64,000 bases of DNA, taken from positions 66,648,501 through 66,712,500 of the forward strand of contig NC_089980.1 in assembly GCF_036417845.1 (NCBI RefSeq), given 5' to 3'. Source of the stretch: Apteryx mantelli. Its lineage: Eukaryota > Chordata > Aves > Apterygiformes > Apterygidae. Shown here piece after piece: positions 36,398 through 48,300 of the stretch (the stretch's first letter is position 1; each line of letters begins with the position of its first letter). A program made the translations under genes and the position numbers. The notes beneath the pieces were generated by a model. That model was not told where the DNA came from. It did no database searches and worked only from the letters and a program-made list of their open reading frames with translations.

Positions 36398-39300
36398 GTG
36401 AGCGGGACGCGGCGCACGTGGGGGGCTGATGCAACCGCGGCGTTGCGTGGGGGGGGAGATGGAGGTGTCTGGGGAGGCGTGCAGGCGGCGGGACGTGCCC
36501 TTTCCTTTTCCCCGAGTATTTTCACTCCCCTCCCCCCCCCCCCCCGGGCCGCGTGGGTGTTTCTCGCCAGTGCGCGGCGCTGCTTTTAAGGGTGCCTCCT
36601 GCAAAAAAAAAAAGAAAAGAAAGAAAGAAAGAAAAAAAAAACATATATATATATACACTGCTCTGGCTGGCAGGGGGTTGGGGGAGCGATGTTTTGGCCG
36701 CGTCTTTGTTCGACGGTCGCGTTTCCAGGGAAAGAGAAACAAAAGGGTCTGCGGCGGTGCAGGTAAGGATGGGCATGGAAATGGGGCTGGAAAGCGTTGC
36801 TTCCCCTTCCGGCTTCTCCCCCCCTCCCCCCCCCAACCCTCATTTAGGACAGCTTGTCCGCCACGGCGTTGACCTGAATTGGCCTTTGGCTCCTGCAAAG
36901 GGATGAGGTAGTAAAAACTCTCTCTAGTCTTCGTTTTTCCAGTTATTCTTGCCTGCTGGGGGGTAGGGGGACGACAAATAAGACACCTTTTCAAGGGGAC
37001 TTCCACGTGTGGAGATGGTGTTTCGTAGTTCCCCATTTTTTAGCTTTCACCTATATATATATACAAGAGGTGACAGAGGAGAGCCGACAACTACTTTTCC
37101 AGAAAACTTTTGCGGAAAATATTCCCAGCGCCTGGTGGCTGCTGCTGCCTCTGTTTTTTCCAAGAAGCAGTGCAGCAGACAGAGCTGCCTCTGTCTCCCT
37201 GCTGCCCGCAGATCTGAATAGCACCCCCGAAAGTGGCAGCTTTACCACCGTGAATTCCGGGGATGTCTGGATAAACTGCGGTGGCCCTAGGTATAATGGA
37301 GTTCAAGTGGAAAAAAATTCTGCTTCTGTCACTGCAAGGACAATGTTTTAGAAATGAAGGAACTGGCCAAACAGAGAGCTCTGGGCCCCGAGGTGGTGAT
37401 TTCGTGCTTGTTCCCTGCCTGAACTTTGCACTGTGGGGCTGGACAAGCTTTCTCATGAAGCAATCCAGGCTAACTAAGTTTTGGGCATGTCGGAGCAATG
37501 ACAACCATACTTATAAAACAAAGATTTTTTGGTCTGCTACTTCAGTTTTTCTGTGTCTGACTGCCAGACACCACCCCACAAAGTTTATATGTAGTTATGC
37601 TCCTAAGCATGTATTCAGTACTGCTAACTAGCATAGGTCTCTCTCTGCTGACTGATGTTTTGACTCCTTTTTTGTAAAAGACTTGCCTGTGTTATTACTG
37701 TGTTGCAGCAAAATCACTGAGAATGCAAAAAAAGCCCTGGCCTCACTGAAGAGAGAAAACCCTCGACTTGAGCCAACACTAGCCATTATTCAGGTAAAGT
37801 AAATCTGTATTTTAGCTGGCCGTAAGAGATCACTTTGCAGTACTGCTTCTTGTTTGAAACTTTAAAAACACATGGTGCAGAAAGTAACTTTTATTCAAGC
37901 AAAATGGCAGGAGGAGGTAATCCCGTCAGTGTGGACTGAGGAAGGAATCTCATGTTCTTCCATCTCAAGAGCCCTTCTCCAGGCCTGAGGCAGCTGCAGC
38001 AAACTTCAGATGGTGGAAAAGAGAGTGTTAGAAAAAAGATAGTGATTTTATCCCTTTCTCCCCTTGCAAACACACCCTTCTCCTTTGTAAGTACCAGTTG
38101 CCTTTTCTCTCAGGTTGTCTGGCTGATTGATATAATCAGGTTAAACTCTAAGCTTTTGTCTTCAGCCTTTATTTAGGTTGAAATTTTTGCTGCAGTCCTG
38201 AAAAAGGAGTTTATGTGTCTGAAAACCTGGTCCTCTCTTTGCCCCCTCCATCCCCAAATTATATTAGTAGGACTGATGAAAGATGTTGCATCTTCCTGCA
38301 AGCCTTGCTTATTACCTTTAGATTGCTGTAGCTTATGACTGTATTACTACTACTACTACTACTATAATGAAAGGAGAACCATACTGAAAATTTCCAGTCA
38401 GCTCAAAAAGGGCTGTATGCAATAAATACCCTGTGTGAAATGTTGTCAGTATCTTAAAAGTAGCAGTGCTTTCTAAGGTGGCACAATCTCTTTGAATAAC
38501 TGAGAGCTGTTTTGCTGCTAACCTATAAACAACTTTTTTCCCTTTTTCATTGGAGTTGCTATCTTTTGAAATATGCAAGCAAAATCGTAGGTGAGAATTG
38601 CTTTCCTTACAAAGTCGAGAGACGTTCCTCTTCAGGTTTCATAAGGCTTCAAGGCCAAGAAACTGGGGATGTTTGTCAGTTCATTCAGAGTGAGACCCAG
38701 ACCTGTGCAGGTAGAGATGTTCTTGTTGCATTTCCTAGGACGGTCTTGTTGGTTTTGAATCAGGGCATACTGAATCTTTGACTCAGTAGATTTGAATTTT
38801 AAAACCTGACTATGAACACTTCTAAAGTAGTAGTAGTAAATCTGAGAAACAATGCACTGACTCTTTATTTTAGTGCATCTTCTTGAGAGGCAGAGTGGGA
38901 AGGCTCTGCCGTCTCTTACCCTCCGCAGGTACTTTCAGGTATCATTTTCAAATAGCCCCCTAAGGCTGTAAGTCTAAGAACTGCTGATAAATCCGTAATC
39001 CCGTCCTCTCCATGATTCACTGTTTCTCACTCCTGTTTTGTCTCCATCCAGTCACATCGTGAGCTGGATTAGGGAAGTGACCCACTTCCAAGTGTTGTGT
39101 GAGGAGGGGGAGGTTCCTGCTCGTATGTATAATTTAGGATGTGTCTACATTAACGTTGCAGTTTGGATCACGGATGCGCTTTAAGTCAATGTCCCTGTTG
39201 TCCCCATTTGCACTCCTTGGTTTGCATTATGATCTCATAATCCCCGAGAACGTGGCTGCAGAACACATGAACCAGATTCCTGCTGGACAGAGTTAACCCA

Positions 39301-42300
39301 GAAGATGTTCACCAGCTGTCTAGCTCTAGACTGGTTCCAAGGAGTGAAGCAAAACCTGCCTAAAATGTATATTTCTTGGTATGAACAATGTTTGTTTTAG
39401 TCTACAAATGCTGTGGTGGTGCACTGCGCTGCTGGGCAAGGTGGGCAGAGCAGCTCTCCAAGGGGCACGGCGCACCCAGAGGAGCCGGGAGGTGGGGGGG
39501 ACGGCAGCGGCACATTCCCTCTTGGGGACAGCGTACAGGTAACGTGGCGGTGGGTGTAATGCAGGGCCTCCCCGTGGCACTACTGGGAATGTGGAGTTTC
39601 AGCCAGAACCTGCTCTGAAAATGGTTTTAGCTGCATTCTTTTCCCGTCAGATCATGTGAACCTGAATTGTTAGCGTGATTAGTACTTGTATTGGTTAGTA
39701 TGTGTTGAACCTGAGCTGAAGCTGCACCACGTTGGCTTTGCTCGTGTTCCCAGTGCAGCAGCCTGTCTGGCCCCTCGCCCCCAGTGCCGGGTTTAGGGAG
39801 TGGGAGAAGCGCCAGGGATGCTGCTGGTGCCGAGCTTTGAAAGGGGCACAGCGAAGTGGAGACTAAGGCCTTCCCCACTGAAGGTCAGTAGCTGCCCCTC
39901 TCCGGGCACCCTGTCCACTTTAAATGCTGTTTTTCCAGTGTGAACAGTCTTGAGCCATCTGGGATTAACTGGTTGGTAGATTGTTTCTGGCTTGAACCAA
40001 AATCGTTCTAGGTGACTGGAAGTCACTGGCGTTAAATCTTCAGGGGAAAGGAAAAAATACGTAGAATGAAGTTGCAATAAACCCTTTTAAAGTGGTTTAT
40101 TTGAGCCCCATTGTCTGGAGTGGAAAACATTTTAAATATATTACTATAGTTATAAGTGAAGTGTGTTGCTCATTTTGTTATGAAGCAACAATGGCATTCT
40201 TGAAAGTGAAGTGAAAACCCTACTGATCTGTTGCTAGGAGGTTTTTAGTTCTGGATATCCAATTCCTGTTTTATTGTTACAATATATGAAAATATTTCAA
40301 AAGCCTTCTAAAATTCAAGAGTAGGTAGTAAGCAAAAATCAAATATAATAGTTAATGCAATGCAAATAGTTGCAGGGACCTTAGGGGAGGAGGATTCCTG
40401 AATGAGATGGAGCTTGTCCTAGGTAAATCTGCCCGGGAGAAGCTTTTATTGTAGGGCAGGTGTCTGATGGCAATTGGCAGGACTTGATAACTTGTCTTCC
40501 TTCTAAAACACAGAACTCACTGTTTCATATATGTGATGTATGATTGGCATCATTTTTGGTGGTAAGGCCACCAGCGTTGTTAGATAATATGGGAACAGTG
40601 CAGAAAATACTTCTATTGCCATTGTCCATTTCTTCTTTCTTAAAAGGAGGTATGGAGAGCTGTATCTTCAGATACAGACTGGCATCTTTCTTAAATGGTA
40701 AACTTACATTAAGGAAATGTCCAGTCTTATTTTTAAAAGCCAAGCTACTGTCAACACAGACTTGAATCAGTGAAGCCAAAAAAAATTTAATGGATGATTT
40801 TCTGTTTGTATTAAAAAAAAAAAAAAAAAGCCCAGAACTACTGGGCTTTTTTTTTAGTGCTGGTAGACGCAAACATCCTCACTACACGTTTCTTACGTAG
40901 ACCTGCGTCTTACGTAGACCTGTGTCTTACTGCACTTAATACATTTAAATATAAATTTATTATTTTAAAACTTAGTTTCTGTTTTGTTCCCCAAAGGCAC
41001 ATAACCATCATTTGATTCAAGAAGCAAACAAGAAGTTTGCTGAAGAGGTAAGCTTTAGCTGATACAGTTGTTGTTAAGCATGAGCTATTTGCCCCTGATA
41101 ATTTTAAGTGTTGTTTTCTTTTGGCAGGTTGGTCTACGTGTTATTCACATCTGTCTCCCTGAAGGCAGCAGCAAAGATGAGGTAACTGTAGTACCTGAAG
41201 TATTCTTCCCTTCTGCTTTTATTCTAAACTTATATTTATTGCGGACATTCATTGTTACTTTGAACTCATCTCTATTAACTCAAATTAGGCTTGGGACTGG
41301 CTTAGTAAAGTAGCCAGTGTCATCCGCCTTTGGCAAGTAAGGAATAAAGGGAATCAGTGACTTCTCTGCCGTCCCCTGGAAGCCTGAAACAGAACCGAGA
41401 GAGTCATGTTTAGTTTTCATGTGCGGTGCTTTAACTGCAGCGCCCTTTTGTACTAGGGCAGACTGGGTGCATTTCATGCTGGTGGAAGCACTGGGCTAGG
41501 CCTCCCATCCGATATCCAATCTCCCACTCTTGCTGTTGTCATTGTGTATCTATTTGTGGAATTCTTGATTCTTTGCCAGGTTTTATTCAGGGAAATTAGA
41601 GCTGAATTGTTTTTCTTGGAATTATTTTGCCTATTTATTGATCGTGTAGCATTTAAAATACATATTAAAAAATACATTCCAAATTGCCAGAGTGCTAAAT
41701 TCTAACCTTGTTAAATACATTAAGTTGGAGTCAGAGTTGTAAGTTTCTTAAATGCAGTAATAATGGAAAACTGAATTAAAGTATTTTCCCAGGAAACAGG
41801 AATAAAATTCCTTAGATTCAGGCTTTATTTGAACTATGTTTATTTTAGTAGGTGTGTAGGCCCCCAATCTTTTGCAGCATCAGAACTTTTAAATGGAATG
41901 CAAACTTTTTACATCCGTACTCTGACATACACATTCATCCTTGCTTCTGATTAGAATAGTTACCAGCCCTATTGCTATCAAGTGTTCTCTAACAGCCAAG
42001 AGCTCAGGAAGAGTTTTTATACATTAACAGGAATAATAATAATTAAAAATTAGGAACTTCGTAAACCACTAATAGAAGTTCTGTTGTCATGTAACTTCTG
42101 TGTTCCCCTTAATACTTGACTGAACTACTGACTAAAACATAAAACTAAAAGGTAGTTGATTTGGGCTGCCTTCTTGTGGTCCCATAGATGCACTGTATTA
42201 AAGGAGAGATATTTAATGTATAAATTAATGAATGGAAGTAAGTATAAATGATATTGCCATGAGTTGGATATTAGAAAGTTTTGGGATTGTCTGGAGGATA

Positions 42301-45300
42301 GTTGTTATTTAAAATCAAATCTAAAAGTTCGTAAAAGGAAGAAATGTAATGGGGCAAAATTAAGAAGGAGATGGTGCTGACTTTTGTTAAGATTATCAGC
42401 CATCAACAACACAGAACATTTAATCCTTTTCATCGGAAGATTTGAAGCTTCTCTTTACTTCCTCTGTCTGCTGAGAGGAGGGTGATACGTTAACCAGTGT
42501 CTCAAAGCCAGGATGTTTAAATGACCTGCCCTGTTCCATGTAACAGTTTGGTCCCAGTGTGGGGTAGAATGAAGCTTTGATCATCTGAAGAGGAGCGATG
42601 ATTTGCATTACTATCACTGAAGTTTTATTCATTTGGTCTATAATCAACTAACTTGACATTATCAGTCCAAAGAGGATGGGTTGGAATGGTTGAAATTTCC
42701 ATTTCAGCATCCCTGTATGTACATACTCTTTGCATTCATAACATGCAGATTACTGTGTCTTACTTCTTTGTATACATATTTATGTGCATATAAGATCTAT
42801 ACATATATATATCTCTGTGTGTGTGTGTATATGCGCATGTATTTCAGAAGTCAGCAAACTAAAGGGATATTTATATACCAGTGATACGCTGGTACAGTCT
42901 TCATTAACAGGAACATAGTATGTTCTCTTAGTCCTGTGTTGCAGATGATCTAATTCCTACCAAATTCCCATAACGTAATGTTGATTGAGTATAAAGTGTT
43001 TGGGCAATATAGCTCTCAATTATACAGAATAGTTTACGTGCAAAGCATTTTGGGAAGGCATGGCATTAGCTAAGGGAAAAACCTCTTATATTTGTTTTCT
43101 GTTGGATATTAACCCAATTAAATTATACAGCTTTGTGTTGATTGTTCTTTGTAGTTCGCAGCACAATGATTTTAGTTACGTAATGGAGAAATATGTGCAT
43201 GACATGACATTTCTCGCATGAAAAAGCTTCGGTGTCTTTTATTCCATTATATTTTCCATGACCACTGCAAAATGGGCATATATCACTATGGATCAGTATT
43301 GTAATATAGATATGAAGCAATCAAGGGTAAGTAATGCGGTCTGGGATGTTGAGTGTGACCAATCGTAAAATGTTTTAAGTCTGAACTCACATCGGATTCA
43401 GTACCTGCAGCTCACAAACATTTGTGCAATGCCTTTTTAAAATAATAATTCTTCCTAAGATGACTGTCGATTGTTAGGAGCTGAGCACTTTGAGAAAGGT
43501 AATCAGTAAAAATATATACTGTTTTAAAAAAATAAATTTTGCTTCCCCCTTCTACTCGTGTAATTGTTCTTGTGACAACTTTATCCATGTTCTGTGCTGG
43601 GACATGAACTGGTCATATCTTGGACGGTGTGTTAACCAAGGATTCGTATTTCTAAAGGCATCTTCTGAAGCCATTAGTGTTAAGCTGCTGCTAAGCTTTG
43701 GCACAGTGAAAGGCAAAATGCTCCTAATGCTAATGCATTCTAACATCCCCTGATCCGTGCTTGGGAAAATCTAAGTGTTGGCTTTGCAAAATGTTTATCA
43801 TATAATAGAGTCAGGGCAGCTTAATTTGATAGGCCAAGGAAATATAAAACAGGACAAGCAGATTATGTAAAAGCTGCAATAATATGGAAGGGAGACAAAA
43901 GTGGCCATGAGGTAATTATAAAAAATAGGTTGCATCCCCCTTGAATTAGGTTGTGTGGAGTGAGTTATCATATAAATACACTTTTGCCTTCTGGTATTTC
44001 TAACTCCACCATGTTTCTGTGTTGCATTTTGTTTTCATTCAAGCTTTGTATTTCAGCACCGTGCAAAAATTAGTATAATTTTGTCTGTCTTGTTTTGAAA
44101 AAAAAACTTCCATTAAAATATGTCCTAGACTAAAATGATGTGGATTGTTAGGGCTGGTTCAATGCAACAGCTGAATTTATGGTCTCTGTGACATGCTGGA
44201 CTAACTAAATGTGTGCAGACTGTTTCTCCTTTGCCTGCTTTTGAATGAACTGTGAAGAGCAAGAGTAGAAAGTGGTGGGCTGTGGAAGAGGGGACACTAA
44301 TCTGACGCATCAGCTGTCAGAGTGAAACTGGACTATTTGGTGGGCTTCTTACATATACGTGAAGGTCCCCCCATAGACATAGAGCGTTATTTCTGTCCCT
44401 TTTTTACTGCTTAATACTGCATATCTGCCCCAGTGTCTGTTTATTGAAAAGTAAAAATGTGAGGGATGTGGTCATCGGACAAATAATCATCAGTTTCTTC
44501 CACAATAACAAGAAGCTTGTTTTTATATTGTAGTGTTCTTCTTTTGTCTGTTATTCTGTTCTGTAATACCTTTTGTTAACTTTCTAGGTTGTCAATGAAA
44601 TCTTGAGACTTAATGAGGATCCTAATGTGCAGGGCCTTGCCCTTGACCTCCCAGAAAGTGCATATAGCAGCAAGGTGTTAAATGCTGTGAAACCAGAGAA
44701 GGATGTGGATGGGTAAGTGAAGCAGTGAGAAATAATGTTAGCAGAAGCAAGGCTGATTGCTCTGTAAAATCAATTTTCCCCACTACTTTTTGCTAATGGA
44801 TTCCTCAGTCACTGTATCTAGCTGTGTTATTGAGTGGTGATAAAGGATTTATCAGAAGTCATTTTGATCATAATGGTTTTAATCTTCATGTACTGTATAT
44901 TCAGGAAGTGGTCCTTTCAGAGAAATCAAAATGCTACTGATATACTTAATTAAGTTATTTCAGTACTTCAGTAGTACAAATGGCAGTCACACAAAAATAT
45001 GGTTTCTGCAACTGGGATTGATGGAAAAGTTGCATGGGAGGTTTTAAATGCTACAGCACTCGCTCCCAATGGGGGAGAGAGCTATAATAGTTTGGATCTA
45101 TGAGCATGACTTTCCAGTCAGTCTTGAGTTGCACTGCTGTCTGAAGAGTCCACTGACATAATTTAGATGTCTGGGCTACCATTTTGCTGCTCTTACCCTC
45201 TTGCAGTCTTCTTGCTCTCAACTGCAGACTGCTATCTATCATTTCTTTTCCCTTTCTCCCTTTCTATCCTGTCAGAGTGGAATCTGAAAATCTTGCAAAT

Positions 45301-48300
45301 GAGTGGACTTTCCGTTATCCAGAGTCCTGGAGATTGATAGAGAATGGAAAATTTAGATAGTACTTGTATAGGAGACAGAATGCAGTGCAGAAACATCTGA
45401 ATTCTCCTCAGCAAGTCAATTTAAGCCTAAAAGGGTGTTTTACCTCTGGTTCAACTTTGCTGATCTGGTTCCACAGAAAGCTGCTTAGAAGTTTTTTGCA
45501 TATGTGCTATAGCTAGCCCGCCACAAAGGATAACATGCTGTTTGTATATTATGCCCTCGTTTTATTTGTTCTAACTCACAAACCCCTTTTCTGGTATTTC
45601 TTGAGGCTTAGTGTTTGTCTAAAATATGGGATGATACAAATGAGCTACCATACATCACTATCGAAGGATTTACTTTTATGAGACATGTTTGCTCTGTTGT
45701 AGCATGGATAATAGCTAATCGCAAGAACAATATTGAGGATTTATATTGCACTTTTTTTTTTTAATTCCCACCTTTTTTCCATTGCAGATTATCTGATGTA
45801 AACCTAGGACGCTTGATACATGGAGATGCCTATGACTGTTTAGTTTCTCCTACTGCCTGTGCTGTGTTGGAGGTTCTTGAAAATTTAGGTGAGACATTCT
45901 GTGATAATTCTAGCATTAGTGAAATCTTTTTTTTCCTCTGTAATAATTCTGACTGTGAGACAAGTATAATCTCATTTTGTTTTGTGTCTTCTGTTTTGTT
46001 TTGTTTCCCACCTTTAATATATTTGTCTCCTGGTAAAGAACCTCAGTGACATTTGAATGCAATATTCTCAGAAACAGGTCTTCAGTTTTACAGTATTTGG
46101 AGATTAGGAAGGGATTACCTGCCATCAGCAAATTTAATCTCACTGAAGTCACCTGAGCCATCTCCAGAACCAAAAATAATTTAAGTGCAAACATCACTAG
46201 GGATTTCATGTGGCAATTTTGGTTAGTGTGAACATTTGGACAAATCCAGGTCTGTCTGTAAATAACTAATGGATGAATCTTTTGTTTCGGGCTGTATTGT
46301 ATAAATGCTAATATTGAAATGGCAGGTGTAAACAAGTGAGGTTATAGCTCTTGTAAAGACAGTGCTAGTTTAAGGCAGTGTTTCAGAAATAGTCTGTCTT
46401 GTGGTGATGCAGAATTGCTGAGACAAGGATTTATCTAACTGAACTGTAAACATGTGGTAAAATGTACTTAACTACAAATATGGATGAAAGGATACGTGAA
46501 AACAAAATAACCAGAAAACCAGAAAAGCAATATCCACTTAATTGAATTAAAGAATGACCAGGACACAACTTAAAACCTCTAGTTGCGTCTTAGTTCATGG
46601 ACTCTGAAAGAATTGGCTTTAATGCTGCGGTTAACATGGTTGTGCAGAAACACAAGAGTTGTCTTGTAGTAATTGGGTTCTTTTTATTGCTTTTATTTTT
46701 TTAAAAAATCTGTGGCCTAAGTGAAAAGAGCGGAGGAGGGAGGGAAAGTCCAGTTAAATGCTCCAGCTCTGTGATCCAGTGGAGTTTGGTGCTACAATAC
46801 AATAATGGGATGCTACAATCCCAATAAATGGGAGCTTAAATGACTTGCTTGCCTTGTGTCGCGCAGACGGAAAGAAAGTGCTACTAGTGGGAGCCAGTGG
46901 GGTCCTGGGAGCCTCCTTGCAATGTATGCTGCAGCGGAGAGGTGCGATGACCATGAGCTGCCAGTGGAAAAGTCCTCAGCTCCAGAACAAGGTGAGTGCA
47001 CTTTTCTGCCTGCCAAATACTCAGGGGTCACCCAACATCTCCACGTCTGGCTGGTCCATTTGTCAGCGAGCGCCGCGCTGGTCCAGCTTGCTGCCCTTTA
47101 CCAGAGGGAGTCTTCAGCACAGATTGTCACCGTTTTGGTAGCGGATGGCACAACAGCACCTGAGCTACCCAGTGGCCAGGTTGGGTTGGGACACTTTTTT
47201 GTCCTTCCTGCATGTTCAAAAATTGTTACTCAGCCAAACAGATACTCTGTATATTCTATACCAGAATATTATATATGTAGCAGCAGCTGTGAACTTCTTT
47301 GTTCTGCAGCGGTAGCTGTGTGAAAGAAAGAATTCACGAAGTTTAAAACGAACATTTTTAGAAAACCCTTTTTCTTTCCCTCAGTGCAAGAAAAAGACAC
47401 CTGCTTTCTTCTTGTCCTGCAACACAGTGATCTATATAGAGTTATCTATACTGAATTTGTGTTTTAAAGAATTTTGCGAGTGCATCTTTTGGGACAAAGA
47501 GGACCAAGATCTTTTCTTTAGCCTTGGAAAAAAATGGAAAAGGATTCAGTGAAATTCATGGGGTTTAATTTGAAGGATTTCATTTAGACTTTCTGGTTGC
47601 TTTTTGCAGAGCTTTTAGCAACAGTTTGGAAGTCAGTACAACTTCCTGTCAGACTTCCCGGCTTGTTCTTTAATCTCTCATACACATTTCATAGAACAGT
47701 ATAAGTGGGAATGTGTGTGTGTGCACAGGGTCCCAATTCAACCTGCAGTACACCACAGTACAGACCCTAGTTACTAGCCATAGAGGAAGTGCACATTATT
47801 CCCGTGGCTTCATTTCCAAATTCATGTACGAGTGTAAGGTACAACGAATAAAATGTTATGTTGTATTTCATTGCACATGCCACAAGGTGGCAGCCAAGTC
47901 AAAATCATTATGTCAAACATTCAGCTTTCGAATTCAGGGACAGAATGAGGAAATACGTTTGCATTCATTTGAGCAGCTGTGATAGTTAGAAAGTTCTTTG
48001 GCAAGTTTGTGTTTTCACAGCTGCTGATGTTTTTGTTAGGCTTGTCTCGTTTCTGCGTTTTAAGTGACTGACAGCTCTTAGGAAACATATGCTTCTCTCA
48101 GAGATGGAAGTGCTATAAACTTCACACTAGCTCTGTCTCATTCTTTAATTATTTCTCATTGCTTGCATTTGTGCTTAAGGACTGCTTTCTCTGCTAGTGG
48201 GTCAGTGAGAGGGGTAGCTAGAGGTATTTTCACTGGTTCACAGCACAAGATTTGGTCCAGGGCAGAGCTCGTTGCGCTGTGCTGCCTATATACTGTAGAA

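Larger units (their letters stand above)
36091..36500 (+). promoter_or_regulatory. MTHFD1L: CpG-island promoter of MTHFD1L
   Basis: A very GC- and CpG-dense stretch surrounding the first MTHFD1L exon, the only clear CpG island in the window. No TATA box is visible, which suits a housekeeping-type promoter. The start site cannot be placed precisely, but the 5'UTR must lie within about 36090-36287. Confidence 0.8.
36398..37708 (+). other. MTHFD1L: MTHFD1L intron 1
   Basis: 1311 nt. The first part belongs to the CpG island. It then contains a C14 run (36532-36545), a GA-rich tract with TA repeats (36602-36656), a C-rich run near 36815-36835 and a second E-box at 37004. No further exon recognised. 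Confidence 0.8.
37794..40996 (+). other. MTHFD1L: MTHFD1L intron 2
   Basis: 3.2 kb. It holds a (ACT)n run near 38343-38363, a GC-rich patch at 39410-39560, and near the 3' end a perfect hairpin and a 17-bp tandem repeat. No exon recognised. Confidence 0.8.

Noticed and set aside
35966..37036. A 356-codon minus-strand open frame across the MTHFD1L promoter
   Set aside because: It is low-complexity (Pro/Arg/Ala-rich) because of the CpG island and homopolymers. No domain is visible, and it lies antisense to a well-supported exon.
39388..39618. GC-rich patch in MTHFD1L intron 2 as a second promoter or exon
   Set aside because: CpG is only modestly raised, and the open frame there matches nothing and has no splice-site support.
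46856..47323. A 155-codon plus-strand frame overlapping MTHFD1L exon 7
   Set aside because: It is out of frame with the exon (46867-46991), whose own frame gives the conserved Rossmann loop, and it runs into intron. Chance ORF.
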